A stretch of 64,000 nt of DNA from Nannocystis sp. (GTDB lineage: Bacteria > Myxococcota_A > Polyangia > Nannocystales > Nannocystaceae): NCBI RefSeq assembly GCF_016714285.1, contig NZ_JADJNN010000023.1:95111-159110 (forward strand), read 5' to 3'. The notes beneath the pieces were generated by a model. That model was not told the origin of the DNA. It saw only the letters and a list, made by a program, of their open reading frames with translations, and searched no databases. Of this stretch, positions 36,006 to 48,359 are shown one piece after another. The stretch's first letter is position 1, and the number at the start of each line of letters is the position of its first letter. Made by a program: the position numbers and the translations under genes.

Positions 36006-37271
36006 ATGTCGATCGCCAGCCTCGTCCTCGTCATGTCGTTCGCTGCTGCGCCGGGGTCCGGGTCGCCTGGTTGTCGCGGCGCGCTGGCGGCGGGGGAGGT
36101 CGTGCGCTGCGCGCTGGCGGCGAGCCCGGGCGTGCGGGCGGCCGAGTATGGGCTCGAGGCGATCGCGGGGCGCAAGCTGGCGGCGCGGACGGTGTTGCCG
36201 TCGAACCCGCAGATTCAGGTGACGGCGGCGGCGCGGCGTGGGCTGTGGAACGGCGACCGCGACACCAATGTATATGGGCAGTTTAGCCAGGAGATCGAGA
36301 TCGCGGGGCAGCGGCGCAAGCGGGTGCGGGTCGCCGACGCCGAGCACGACGCGCAGCGGCGGCGGGTCGACGCGGTCCGCCGCGAGGTGGCCGCGGAGGC
36401 GCTGACGCTGTACTTCGAGCTGATCGCGGCGCGGCAGCAGCGGGTGATGGTCGAGCGCATGGCCGTCGGTGCGGCGACGATGCAGGAGCTGGCGGGTGTG
36501 AGCGCGAAGGCGGGGCTCGGCTCGCAGTTCGGGGTCGACATCGCGGCGACGACGGTGATCCGCCTGCATCAGCAGCAGATCGAGGCGACGCGGCGGATCG
36601 CCGGGGCGACCGCGCTGCTCGCTGGTTTGCTCGGTCAGGACCCGGCGCGGCCCGAGCTCGAGGTCGTGGGCGAGCTGGCGCCGCTGGCTGTCCCGGAGGA
36701 CATGTCGGTGCTGGCTGAGCGGGCGCTGGCTCGCCGGGCCGAGCTGGACGTGGCGCGGGCCGAGCGTGAGGTGCAGCTGCGGCAGGCGGAGGTGTACCGG
36801 CGCATGCGGGCGCCGAACCCGTCGCTGATCCTCTACGGGCAGCGCGATGGCTTCAATGAGCGGGTGCTCGGCGGCGGCATCAGCCTCCCGATCACGTTGC
36901 CGGCGCCGCTCGGTCGCAGCTACGCGGGGGAGATCGCGGAGACGCGGGCGCGGGCGCGGCAGGCCGAGGCGGAGCTCGAGCGGCTGCAGCGGGTGGTGTT
37001 GGCGGAGGTCGCGGGGGCGGTGAAGACCTTGCAGGCGCGGCGGGAGGAGTCCTCGCTGTTCGACGTCGACCGCCTGCGGCGGGCCGAGGAGCACATCTCG
37101 GCGCTGGCGCAGGAGATGGCGACCGGGCGGGTCTCGATCCGCGAGGCGGTGCTGCTGCAACAGACTTTCCTCGATCTGCTGGCGGCGGCGATCGAGGCGC
37201 GGCGCGCCCACGCGGTGGCGTCGGTGGAGCTGGCGCGGGCGGCGGGGCTGTTGCCGGAGATCGTGCAATGA
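36006..37271 (+). CDS. czcC: Outer-membrane efflux factor (CzcC/TolC family)
   Basis: A 421-residue TolC-family channel protein with a short signal peptide (SLVLVMSFAAA), two hairpin repeats (first with NVYGQFSQEIEIAGQRRKR, second with NPSLILYGQRDGFNERVLGGG) and long amphipathic helices. The motif EIEIAGQR before the first coil and GISLPITLPAPLGR are typical of CzcC/CusC-like factors of metal exporters. Its stop overlaps the adaptor start by 4 bp. An imperfect dispersed palindrome (GGCTGTCCC-GGAGGACATGTC, 36687-36709) is in frame and encodes LAVPEDMSV. It is first in the second HME-RND operon of the window. Confidence 0.85.
   Translation: MSIASLVLVMSFAAAPGSGSPGCRGALAAGEVVRCALAASPGVRAAEYGLEAIAGRKLAARTVLPSNPQIQVTAAARRGLWNGDRDTNVYGQFSQEIEIAGQRRKRVRVADAEHDAQRRRVDAVRREVAAEALTLYFELIAARQQRVMVERMAVGAATMQELAGVSAKAGLGSQFGVDIAATTVIRLHQQQIEATRRIAGATALLAGLLGQDPARPELEVVGELAPLAVPEDMSVLAERALARRAELDVARAEREVQLRQAEVYRRMRAPNPSLILYGQRDGFNERVLGGGISLPITLPAPLGRSYAGEIAETRARARQAEAELERLQRVVLAEVAGAVKTLQARREESSLFDVDRLRRAEEHISALAQEMATGRVSIREAVLLQQTFLDLLAAAIEARRAHAVASVELARAAGLLPEIVQ
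36687..36709. repeat. Dispersed palindrome copy inside czcC-like gene
   Basis: GGCTGTCCC-GGA-GGACATGTCGG: arms TGTCC/GGACA with a short core, in frame at a loop between helical segments of the channel protein. Confidence 0.5.
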
Positions 37272-38464
37272 AGCGGTGGTGTCTGATCGGGCTGGTGGTT
37301 TGCGCGTGTGGTGGGGCGCCAGGGGTGGCGCCGCAGGGGCACGCGGACGAGCACGGCGACGAGCACGACGACGAGCATCGCGACGAGCCGGCGCACGCCG
37401 AGATGCCGACGCGGGTGCGGCTGTCGGCGCAGGTGATCGCGGACGCGGGCGTGAAGACCGAGGCGGCGCGCGTCGAGGTGCTGGCGCCGACGGTGTCGGC
37501 GGCGGGTGAGATCGCGTCCGACCCGGAGCGCACGGCGCAGGTGGCGGCGCGGGTCGATGGCATTGTTGAATCGGTGGAGTTTCGCGAGGGCGACCGGGTG
37601 ACGAAGGGGCAGGTGTTGGCGACGATCCGGGCGCCGGGGCTCGGGGGGCTGCGGGCCGACCGGGCCTCGCTGCTGGCCCGGGCCGCGTCGGCGCGGTCGA
37701 ACCTGGCGCGGCTGGAGACGCTGGCGGCGCGCAACATGGCCTCGCAGCAGGAGCTGGCGGCGGCGCGGGCGGAGGCGACGGTGCTCGACGCGGAGGCGGG
37801 GGCGGCCGGGCAGCGGCTGACGGCGCTGGGGTTGAAGGCGGGCGGCACGGTGTCGGTGTTCGCGTTGCGGGCCCCGCTGGGCGGCTTCGCGGTCGACCGC
37901 GGGGTGGCGCCGGGGCAGGGCGTCACGGCGGAGCACATGGTGGCGTCGATCGTGAATCTCGACGAGGCGTGGTTCGTGGCCCGCGTGTTCGAGCACACCC
38001 TCGATCAGGTGCACGTCGGGGCGGCGGTCGAGGTGCAGCTAAACGCTTACCCGCGCGAGCGCTTCCTCGGGCACATCGACTACATCGCGCCGCGGGTCGA
38101 CCCGGACGCGCGCACGATCGTGGCGCGGGTGACGCTGCGAAACCGCGACGACAAGCTGCGGCTCGGGCTGTTCGGCACGGCGCTGATCGCCGCGCCGGTC
38201 GACCCGCTGGCGCCCGGGCAGGCGCCGCGGCCGACGCTGGTGGTGTCGCGCGACGCGGTGACCGAGCTGGGCGGCAAGCCGGTGGTGTTCGTGCGCCACG
38301 CGGACGACGACTTCGAGGTCCACGAGGTCACGCTTGGGGGCAGCTCGCCGGGCAAGGTGGAGGTGCTGCACGGGCTGCGGGAGGGCGAGCTGGTGGTGAC
38401 CTACGGGGTGATGACGCTGAAGAACGTGCTGATGAAGGGCAGCCTCGCGGACGACCACCACTGA
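37268..38464 (+). CDS. czcB: CzcB-type periplasmic adaptor with His/Asp-rich N-terminus
   Basis: The 398-residue membrane-fusion lipoprotein has lipobox LVVCACGG. Residues about 23-45 are a His/Asp/Glu-rich stretch (GHADEHGDEHDDEHRDE), likely a Zn/Co/Ni-capturing segment. Then come the lipoyl half (AARVDGIVESVEFREGDRVT), a helical hairpin, the second lipoyl half (VFALRAPLGGFAVDRGVAPG) and beta-barrel domains. It ends in ADDHH. This N-terminus differs from the Met/Cys modules of the CusB at 8660, suggesting a different metal. It overlaps the upstream gene by 4 bp and precedes the pump by 1 bp. Confidence 0.87.
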   Translation: MKRWCLIGLVVCACGGAPGVAPQGHADEHGDEHDDEHRDEPAHAEMPTRVRLSAQVIADAGVKTEAARVEVLAPTVSAAGEIASDPERTAQVAARVDGIVESVEFREGDRVTKGQVLATIRAPGLGGLRADRASLLARAASARSNLARLETLAARNMASQQELAAARAEATVLDAEAGAAGQRLTALGLKAGGTVSVFALRAPLGGFAVDRGVAPGQGVTAEHMVASIVNLDEAWFVARVFEHTLDQVHVGAAVEVQLNAYPRERFLGHIDYIAPRVDPDARTIVARVTLRNRDDKLRLGLFGTALIAAPVDPLAPGQAPRPTLVVSRDAVTELGGKPVVFVRHADDDFEVHEVTLGGSSPGKVEVLHGLREGELVVTYGVMTLKNVLMKGSLADDHH

Positions 38465-38465
38465 G

Positions 38466-41579
<3,114 letters not shown>

Positions 41580-41583
41580 CGAA

Positions 41584-44349
41584 CTAATGGGTGCGCGCGG
41601 GTGCGGGGTCGCCGGGGGCCTCGCTCAGGGCGCGGGCGCGGGCCAGGTCGCGCTCGGCCGCCGCGGGGTCGCCGAGCTGGCGCTTGAGCTCGGCGAGGGT
41701 GGTGAGCGTCGGCGCGAGCGAGGGGTTCGAGCTGTCCTTGAGGAGATCGTCGGCGCGGGCGATGGTCCGCCGGGCCTCGTCGCTCGCGCCGCGGGCGACC
41801 TGGATCTCCGCGAGCTCGACGAGCACGGGGATGAGGCTCGCGTGGGCCGGGCCGAGGGCGGCCTCGTAGAGCGCGAGCGCCTGGCGGGTGGTGGTGAGGG
41901 CGTCGTCGAGCTCGCCGAGCTCGCGGTGGACGCTGCTGAGGTGGCCGAGCACGGCGATCTGCATCGGTCGGCCCATCGAGGGGACGCCCTCGAACAGGGC
42001 GAGGGCGCGGCGGAGGTGCTGCTTGGCGTCGGCGTGGTTGCCGGCGGCGAGGAACAGCTCGCCGAGCGCGTAGTGGTCGCTGCCGACGCGCTCGTGGTCG
42101 GGGCCGAAGACCTGGGTGTCGATCGCGAGGGCGCGCTCGAGGACCGGCTGGGCAGCGGCGGCGTCACCTGTGCGGACGAGGGCCTCGCCGAGGTCGCCGA
42201 GGTAGCGGGCGATGGTCGGGTGGTCGGGGCCGTAGGCGGGCTCGAGGATGGCGAGGGCGCGGCGCAGGAGGTCGCGGGCCTCGCTCTGTTGGTTGCGCAG
42301 GCTGGCGAGGCTGGCGAGGTTGCCGAGGGCGCGGGCCACGGAGGGGTGGCCTTGCCCGTAGGCGGCGATGCGCGCGGCGTGGCAGCGCTCGAACGCGGCG
42401 CCGGCGAGGTCGAAGCGGCTCTGGATCTTGTCGAGCTCGCCGGCGAGACACTCGAGGTCGGCGGCGAGCGGCGGGGCCTCGGCGCCGAGGCGGGGGAGCA
42501 AGGAGCGGGCGAGCCGGGCCCAGCGCTCGCCGTCGCGTGGGCGCAGCAGCATGAGTCCGGTGAAGTCGATGAGCTCGAGCGCGGTCTGGGTGGCGAGGGC
42601 GTCGTGGCCGGCGTCGAGGGCGAGGAAGAGGGCGTCCTCGAGGCGGGCCTCGGTCCTCGCGGTGTCGCGGTCGCCGAGGTAGGCCGCGGCGCCGGCGGCG
42701 AGGAGGCGAGCCTCGGCGCGCAGCGGCGGCCAGGCGAGGGCGTCGGCGCGGGTGATCAGCGCCTCGGCGAGCGGGAGGCTGTCGGTGAAGCGACCGGTGG
42801 ACTCGAGCGAACGCACGCGGGCCAGCTCGCTGCGGATCGCCACGGCCTCGGCGCGGGCCTCGGGCTCGCGCGGGAGCTGGGGCCGGCGCTCGAGGGCGCC
42901 CTGGTCGAGGCACAGATCGATCGGCGGGAGGGCGGTCGCGGCCTCGATCGCCCGCCGTGTCGCGGCCCCGTCGGCCTCGCGCAGGACGCCGACCAGGCCG
43001 GCGAGCTCGAGCCGGCGATCGTCGAGGCAGGCGTCGGCGCGCTCGGCGAGGGCGGGCTCCCAGCTGTGCTCGACCTGCGCCCGGCGGCAAGTATCAACCT
43101 GTCCTTTGGACCATGTGGATACATATTCGTCGAGCAGGGTATCGACGCGATCGGCGGTGTGGGCGGCGAAGCCCTGGCCAGAGGCGAGCAGGGCGCTGCG
43201 CACGGTGGCCCGCGCGTCGGGGCTCCAGACCTCGTCGATCGCGGCGCCGCGGGCCTCGCAGGTGGCGATCTCGCGGGCGCGTGCGGCCATGACGACGCCG
43301 ACGCCGACCGCGAGCAGGGCCAGGAGCCCGGCCCCGACGGCGGCGATGATGCGTCGGCGACGGCGACGAGCGCCGGCGGAGAGCGTGCGCAGGAGGGCGT
43401 CCATGCTGGGCCAGCGCGCGTCGGGGCCTGGCGCGAGGCCGCGGAGCAGGGCGGCGCGCAGCCAGCCGGGGACCGGGCGCTTCGACTCGCGGGGGCGCTG
43501 GGCCTGGATCGCGACCGCGAGCTCGGACACGGTCTTGCCGGCGAAGGGGCGCAGGCCGTGGAGCGCCTCCCAGAGGGCGACGCAGAAGCTGTAGAGGTCG
43601 GAGCGGGCGTCGGTGTCGTGGCCGGCGAGCTGCTCCGGTGGCATGTACGCGGGGGTGCCGAGGACGGAGCCGGCGCGGGTGATCGGGTTGTCGAGGCCGT
43701 CCTGGGCGGTGAACACCGCGTCGACGGTGGGCCTCGGACCGGTCGGTTCAGCCGTGTTCGAGTCGGCCCGGGCGAGGCCGAAGTCGAGGACGCGGACGCG
43801 GCCGTCGTCGCCGACGATCGCGTTGTCGGGCTTGAAGTCGCGGTGCAGGACGCCGGCTCGGTGCGCCGCCGCGAGGCCCTCACCGGCCTGAAGGTAGCGC
43901 TCGAGGATCTGCGGGAGCTCGGGACGGTCCTGCCTGGCCCACTCGCGCAAGGTCCGACCCTCGACGTATTCCATAGCGAGGTAGAGGAGGTCGCGGTGGT
44001 CGCCGACCTCGTAGACCTGGACCACGTTCGGGTGCGACAAGCGGGCGAGCGCCTGGGCCTCGCGGAGCATGCGTCCGCGGAGGTCGTCGCCGCGGCTGGC
44101 CTGCGGTCGCCACAGCTTGATCGCCAGCTTGCGGTTCAGGGTGTCGTCGTAGGCGAGGAGGACCTGGCCCATGCCGCCCTCGGCGATCGGGCGGAAGATG
44201 TAGAAGCGACCGACCCGCAGCGGGGTCGGGCGAGCCTCGTCGCTGGCCGTCGGCTCAAGCGTCGGCGCGGAGCCGCCGTCGTAGAGGGTCCTCTCCTCCG
44301 AATCCACCGCCCGACGGTAGCCGAAGACGCAGCCCGCGCGGGGCCTCAT
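41584..44349 (-). CDS. Ser/Thr protein kinase with C-terminal TPR array
   Basis: The roughly 920-residue Hanks-type kinase has the glycine loop IAEGGMGQVLLAYD, catalytic Lys in KLAIKLW, HRDFKPDNAI (Asp active), VLDFGLARAD and the activation end GTPAYMPPEQ. A transmembrane helix follows at about residue 345 (GAGLLALLAVGVGVVMAA), then about 500 extracytoplasmic residues that include at least five TPR units (ALGNLASLASLRNQ, YLGDLGEALVRTGD, YALGELFLAAGNH). The build is typical of myxobacterial signalling. The start is uncertain: ATG 44349, or GTG 44307 just before DSEERTLYDGG. A degenerate dispersed palindrome (AACCTGTCC-TTTGGACC, 43096-43122) lies inside the TPR half, encoding INLSFGPCGY-like residues on the opposite strand. 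Confidence 0.88.
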   Translation of the reverse strand: MRPRAGCVFGYRRAVDSEERTLYDGGSAPTLEPTASDEARPTPLRVGRFYIFRPIAEGGMGQVLLAYDDTLNRKLAIKLWRPQASRGDDLRGRMLREAQALARLSHPNVVQVYEVGDHRDLLYLAMEYVEGRTLREWARQDRPELPQILERYLQAGEGLAAAHRAGVLHRDFKPDNAIVGDDGRVRVLDFGLARADSNTAEPTGPRPTVDAVFTAQDGLDNPITRAGSVLGTPAYMPPEQLAGHDTDARSDLYSFCVALWEALHGLRPFAGKTVSELAVAIQAQRPRESKRPVPGWLRAALLRGLAPGPDARWPSMDALLRTLSAGARRRRRRIIAAVGAGLLALLAVGVGVVMAARAREIATCEARGAAIDEVWSPDARATVRSALLASGQGFAAHTADRVDTLLDEYVSTWSKGQVDTCRRAQVEHSWEPALAERADACLDDRRLELAGLVGVLREADGAATRRAIEAATALPPIDLCLDQGALERRPQLPREPEARAEAVAIRSELARVRSLESTGRFTDSLPLAEALITRADALAWPPLRAEARLLAAGAAAYLGDRDTARTEARLEDALFLALDAGHDALATQTALELIDFTGLMLLRPRDGERWARLARSLLPRLGAEAPPLAADLECLAGELDKIQSRFDLAGAAFERCHAARIAAYGQGHPSVARALGNLASLASLRNQQSEARDLLRRALAILEPAYGPDHPTIARYLGDLGEALVRTGDAAAAQPVLERALAIDTQVFGPDHERVGSDHYALGELFLAAGNHADAKQHLRRALALFEGVPSMGRPMQIAVLGHLSSVHRELGELDDALTTTRQALALYEAALGPAHASLIPVLVELAEIQVARGASDEARRTIARADDLLKDSSNPSLAPTLTTLAELKRQLGDPAAAERDLARARALSEAPGDPAPARTH
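43096..43122. repeat. Dispersed palindrome copy inside the kinase gene
   Basis: AACCTGTCC-TTT-GGACCATGTGG matches the consensus with one arm extended. It is in frame in the kinase extracellular domain. Confidence 0.5.
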
Positions 44350-44395
44350 CGCGGCGCGCCGGCGCGAATATGGGCCGGGTCCGGTCGCGGGGAGG

Positions 44396-45745
44396 ATGGG
44401 GCTTACGGTCGGCGCTTTCTCGGGTGACACTGCTCGCGTGCAAGCTTCAGCCGATCCGAAGGCCCCGCAGGACGAGGAGAGCGCGGGCGGCTGGCGCGGC
44501 GCGGTGCGGCGGATGGAGGCGTTCGGGTGGGCGCGGGTGCTGGCGTTCCTGGCGTGGGTGGTGCTGGTGGTCGCGACCTATGCGTCGCTCGACCCGGTGA
44601 TCGGCAAGGGCTCGCTGTCGCTGCTCGGGCTGGTGACACTGAAGACGGTGCCGCTGCTGCTCGCGGTGCTGGTGGCGCTGCCGAACGTGACGCTCTTCAT
44701 CATCGCGCGCATGATCTTGTTTCGCTTCTCGCGGCGCAGCTTCAGCCTGCAGTTTCGCGGCGAGGAGGATGAGGGGCGCCCGCTGCCGGCGGCGGCGCTG
44801 CGGCAGGCGGAGTGGCTGTGGAACTACGAGCGCAGCCGGGCCCAGACTCGCTACGAGGCGGGGCTGCTGCCGCAAGTGGCGGTGTTCGGGCTGCTGTCGT
44901 CGGCGACGCTCAGCTTCTGCGTGTTGGGGATCCATCTGCCGCCGGAGCAGCTGTTCCCCAACATAGCGAACACACCGACCTGGCACATTTGGGTGGCGTG
45001 GACGGTGCTGGCGACGGCGACGACCTCGTTCTTGCTGACGATGGGGCGGATCCTCGTGCGCATCGCGGGGGACGACGCGACCACCCGCACCTTCGCCAAC
45101 GCGGCCCGCTCGTACGGGCTGTGCGTGGTGAGCGGGGGGCTGCTGGCGTGCCTCACGGTGTCGACGACGGAGGCGCCCGAGACGGCGCAGATGAGCATAG
45201 CGATGGGGATCGCGGTCGGCTTGCTGGGCGACCGGGCCTTCCTCGCGGTGTCGAACCGGGCGGCGGCGATGCTCGGGGCTGAGCCTGAGGTGGTCGACCC
45301 GGGCAACGAGCTGCGATCGATCGAGGGGCTCGGCGCGGACGACCAGCAGCGCCTGCAGGAGGAGAGCATCAGCTCGGTGCACGGGCTGGCCTTCGTGCCG
45401 GTGCCGCGGCTGTTCTTCAACTCGTCGCTCAACCTGCAGCGGATCTGCGACTGGCAGGATCAGGCGCTGCTGCAGGTGTACATCGGCGCGAGCCGGGCCC
45501 GGGCCCTGCGCGAGTTCTTTCAGATCCGCGGGGCGGTCGACGCCCAGCGCCTCGCGGGCTTGCAGGCGACGATGTCCGCCGAGCTGTGGCAGCAGCTGGT
45601 GGCGTGCATGAGCTTCCCGAGCGAGGCGCACCTGCGCCAGCTGTTCACCCGGTTGACGAGCGACGGACGCATTGACGAGCTGCGGGCCTACCGGGGGGCG
45701 ACGTTGCGGATGGACACGGTGATCCCTGGCGTGCGGCGTGTTTGA
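44396..45745 (+). CDS. Multi-span membrane protein with C-terminal helical domain, unknown function
   Basis: The 449-residue protein has about six hydrophobic helices in residues 45-290 (VLAFLAWVVLVVATYASL, LLLAVLVALPNVTLFIIARMI, VAVFGLLSSATLSFCVLGI, IWVAWTVLATATTSFLLTMG, YGLCVVSGGLLACLTV, IAMGIAVGLLGDRAFLAV). A soluble C-terminal region follows with IEGLGADDQQRLQEESI, a helix-hairpin-helix-like turn. It is divergent from the kinase. An alternative start is GTG at 44438; the ATG at 44396 has GGAGG directly abutting it, too close for a normal Shine-Dalgarno. The family is not recognised. Divergent placement suggests co-regulation with the kinase. Confidence 0.6.
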   Translation: MGLTVGAFSGDTARVQASADPKAPQDEESAGGWRGAVRRMEAFGWARVLAFLAWVVLVVATYASLDPVIGKGSLSLLGLVTLKTVPLLLAVLVALPNVTLFIIARMILFRFSRRSFSLQFRGEEDEGRPLPAAALRQAEWLWNYERSRAQTRYEAGLLPQVAVFGLLSSATLSFCVLGIHLPPEQLFPNIANTPTWHIWVAWTVLATATTSFLLTMGRILVRIAGDDATTRTFANAARSYGLCVVSGGLLACLTVSTTEAPETAQMSIAMGIAVGLLGDRAFLAVSNRAAAMLGAEPEVVDPGNELRSIEGLGADDQQRLQEESISSVHGLAFVPVPRLFFNSSLNLQRICDWQDQALLQVYIGASRARALREFFQIRGAVDAQRLAGLQATMSAELWQQLVACMSFPSEAHLRQLFTRLTSDGRIDELRAYRGATLRMDTVIPGVRRV

Positions 45746-45748
45746 GGA

Positions 45749-46669
45749 TCAGCGGGTGCGCATGGTCCACAGGCCGGCGGCGTCATCCCAGCGCGCGAGC
45801 CACTCGTCGCCGGGCTCCCAGTCGATCCACGGGTCGTCCCACTCGATCACGAGCTGGTCGTCGGCGAGGACGATGCGATCGATCTGCTCGGGTGGCCAGC
45901 TGAAGCGGCCGGCAGAGCTGGCCGCCTGCGCGGGTGAGAGGCGCCATGGCAGCTCGACGAAGCTGCGGTCACCGTCACGCGAGACGAACACGGCGGCGGT
46001 GCGGTCCTGCCCCGCGTCGGCGTGGATGCTGCCGTAGCGGCAGGCGCAGACGACGACGAGATCTCCGGCGCGAGTGGCGAGGACGCGGGGTCGCAGCGCG
46101 TTCGCGTCCCAGGTGGTGGACCCGTGAAGATCGCCGATGAGCGTGCGCACGAGCGTGCCGACGGGGTCGGCGAGGAAATCGAGGGGGAGCTGGTCGGGCC
46201 AGCGGGGCTCGGCGGGCTCCAGCTCCCGGCGCAGTACCAGGCTGCGGTCGCGCAGGTGATCGGCGAGGGCCCCGGCGTCGCCGCTGAAGCTCCAGCGCAG
46301 CGGACCTGGCGCGCTCCACCAGGTGCTCGCGCGCAGCTTGCCAGGGCTGCCTTGGGGCAGGCGCGCGTCGACGCGGGCGAGCAGCTCCATCAGGTCGGTG
46401 TGGCGCACCAGGCCGTGCTGCAGCAGGACCAGCTCGAGCGGCCCGCTCCCCCGATCGAGGAGGTAGGCGTGACCGCGGCGGGCCGCGTCGCCCTCACCCT
46501 CCGACCACAGCAGGCGCAGGACGATCTGCTCGAGGTGGAGACGGAAGGGCGTGGCGTGCGGCGGGCGCAACGTCGCGCCGTACTCGTCGAACACGACGAC
46601 CACCTGCTCGTCGGCCGGGAGCGCGCCGGCAGCTTCGTTCGCTCGCGGTGGCTCGGGTCCGTCGGTCAC
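45749..46669 (-). CDS. Hypothetical soluble protein
   Basis: The 306-residue acidic, Trp-rich protein has no signal peptide or membrane helix. Visible features are a strand-rich N-terminus (EQVVVVFDEYGATLRPP), a central region with LVRHTDLMELLARVDARL and a C-terminal Trp-dense segment (IEWDDPWIDWEPGDEWLARW). I do not recognise the family. It is divergent from the Cys-rich lipoprotein gene (77-bp spacer) and convergent with the membrane protein (4-bp gap). Confidence 0.6.
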   Translation of the reverse strand: MTDGPEPPRANEAAGALPADEQVVVVFDEYGATLRPPHATPFRLHLEQIVLRLLWSEGEGDAARRGHAYLLDRGSGPLELVLLQHGLVRHTDLMELLARVDARLPQGSPGKLRASTWWSAPGPLRWSFSGDAGALADHLRDRSLVLRRELEPAEPRWPDQLPLDFLADPVGTLVRTLIGDLHGSTTWDANALRPRVLATRAGDLVVVCACRYGSIHADAGQDRTAAVFVSRDGDRSFVELPWRLSPAQAASSAGRFSWPPEQIDRIVLADDQLVIEWDDPWIDWEPGDEWLARWDDAAGLWTMRTR

Positions 46670-46745
46670 GTCGCGAGCCCAGGATACACCCGTGACCTTC
46701 GACCTCTTGCGTCGGATCGCGAGGGGGCTCTATGGTGTCGACGGC

Positions 46746-47768
46746 ATGCGTCCCGGGATCGCCATGAGCGTGGTGTTGAGCTTCGCGCTCGCCTGCACCT
46801 TTGACAGCAGCGGCCTTGAATCGACGAGCGGCGGACCGGGCGTGAGCACGGTGGGTCCGGCGGGGCCGACGACGGGCGGGAGCGAGGCCGGTGCGACGAT
46901 GGCCGACCCGAGCGGCGACGTGGCGAGCGCCGGCGAGAGCGGCAGCAGCGGCGGTACGGGCAGCGCGAGCGGGGCGACCATGCCGGGGCCGCTGTGCGGC
47001 AACGGGGTGATCGACCCCGGCGAGGACTGCGACGGGGCCGACCTCGCAGGGGATAGCTGCGAGAGCCACGGCTTCGCCGACGGGACCCTGCTGTGCAGCG
47101 AGCAATGTGGCTTCGACGAGCACCTGTGCAGCACGCCGGGCTGCGGCGACGGGGTGATCGACCAGGGCGAGCAGTGCGACTGCGGCGGGGGCCCGTGCAC
47201 CGCGCCGCTGCTGAACAACACCTCGTGCACGAGCCTGCCGAGCCCGGCGGGCGGCAACTACAGCGGCGGCGAGCTCAGCTGCGACAGCCCCGGGCCCTGC
47301 ACCTTCAACACCTCGGCCTGCACCTACTGCGGCGACGGGGTCAAGAACGCGGCCGAGGCCTGTGAGGGCGCCGACCTCGGCGGCCAGTCCTGCATGAGCA
47401 ACGGGTTCTTCGCCGGCACGCTGGCCTGCAGCGCCGGTTGCACGCTCAACACAGACACCTGCACGAACTGCGGTAACCAGCAGATCGATCCCGGCGAGGC
47501 GTGCGACGGCAACGACCTCGGCGGGAAGACCTGCAAGAGCGTGGACCCGTCGAAGTACGCCAGCGGCACCATCTCTTGCTCCGGCAGCTGCGACGGGCTG
47601 GACACCGGTGACTGCAAGTCAGGCAATTGCTGCCAGATCTCGGGCTCGAAGGGGTGTGAGGTCAAGGAGATCAAGGATTGCGTGTGCAAGACCCTCGGCG
47701 GGTGCTGCTCGACCGCCTGGGGCGGGGCCTGTGTGATCGCGGCGTACGCCTGCGGCGCTCAGTGCTGA
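46746..47768 (+). CDS. Cys-rich lipoprotein with Myxo disulfide repeats (paralogue of 16165-17301)
   Basis: The 340-residue lipoprotein (lipobox LSFALACTFD) has a Ser/Gly/Thr-rich linker. Four modules then follow: CGNGVIDPGEDCDGADLAG, GCGDGVIDQGEQCDCGGGPC, YCGDGVKNAAEACEGADLGG and NCGNQQIDPGEACDGNDLGG. Each is followed by a G-T-L-x-C-x-x-x-C unit, and the Cys-rich tail ends CGAQC. Gene order of modules, the SLPSPAGGNYSGGEL stretch and the NCC ... VCK ... CCSTAWG tail mirror the other copy almost segment for segment, although the genes are 29 kb apart. The start ATG at 46746 is set by the signal peptide. Surface exposure is likely. Confidence 0.78.
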   Translation: MRPGIAMSVVLSFALACTFDSSGLESTSGGPGVSTVGPAGPTTGGSEAGATMADPSGDVASAGESGSSGGTGSASGATMPGPLCGNGVIDPGEDCDGADLAGDSCESHGFADGTLLCSEQCGFDEHLCSTPGCGDGVIDQGEQCDCGGGPCTAPLLNNTSCTSLPSPAGGNYSGGELSCDSPGPCTFNTSACTYCGDGVKNAAEACEGADLGGQSCMSNGFFAGTLACSAGCTLNTDTCTNCGNQQIDPGEACDGNDLGGKTCKSVDPSKYASGTISCSGSCDGLDTGDCKSGNCCQISGSKGCEVKEIKDCVCKTLGGCCSTAWGGACVIAAYACGAQC

Positions 47769-47908
47769 CCAGGCGCGCGACGCCGGGCTGAGGGCTGCAC
47801 GCGAGGCGTATCGTGGCAGGCCGCCATCGGCGGCGTTGGGACCGAAAAATTTCGCCGCGCCGGGAACCTTCGCGGGGCGGCCGCGTGGGACAGGGCGAGG
47901 AGACAGTG

Positions 47909-48277
47909 ATGACGATCAAGAAGACGTGGCTGCTGAGTGTGATCATCGCCGTGTGCGCCGGTACGGCCCACGCGGGCGACGGGACGGGCACGATCGACAA
48001 GGACAAGATCCGCGAGGTCGTGCGGGCGCACATCGTCGAGATCCGCGAGTGCTACAACGCGACGCTGGCGAGCGACCCCGAGGCGCAGGGGCGAGTCGTC
48101 ATCGACTTCACGATCGGACCGCAAGGGACCGTGACGCAGGCCGCGGTCGGGTCGAGCGACATGGGCGAGGTGGCCGCGCCGACCTGCATGCGCGACGCGA
48201 TCCAGGGCTGGGTGTTCCCCGCGCCAAGCGGCGGCAGCGTGAAGGTCAGCTACCCCTTTTTGCTCGAGCCCGGCTGA
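47909..48277 (+). CDS. AgmX/PglI C-terminal-domain protein (TonB-like fold)
   Basis: The 122-residue secreted protein has signal peptide WLLSVIIAVCAGTAHAG. The domain found at the C-terminus of AgmX/PglI gliding-motility proteins follows: IREVVRAHIVEIRECYNATL, GRVVIDFTIGPQGTVTQAAV, CMRDAIQGWVFPAP, VSYPFLL. Here the domain is the whole mature protein. ATG at 47909 has a GAGGAGA Shine-Dalgarno 8 nt upstream. The two Cys (in RECYN and PTCMRD) are the conserved pair likely to form a disulfide. Partner unknown. Confidence 0.82.
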   Translation: MTIKKTWLLSVIIAVCAGTAHAGDGTGTIDKDKIREVVRAHIVEIRECYNATLASDPEAQGRVVIDFTIGPQGTVTQAAVGSSDMGEVAAPTCMRDAIQGWVFPAPSGGSVKVSYPFLLEPG

Positions 48278-48359
48278 GGCTCGCGCGACATCACCCCGCC
48301 CCGCCGCAGCGACGGCGGCGACGATCGTGGTATACCGGTGACCTCGAGGGAGGTACGGT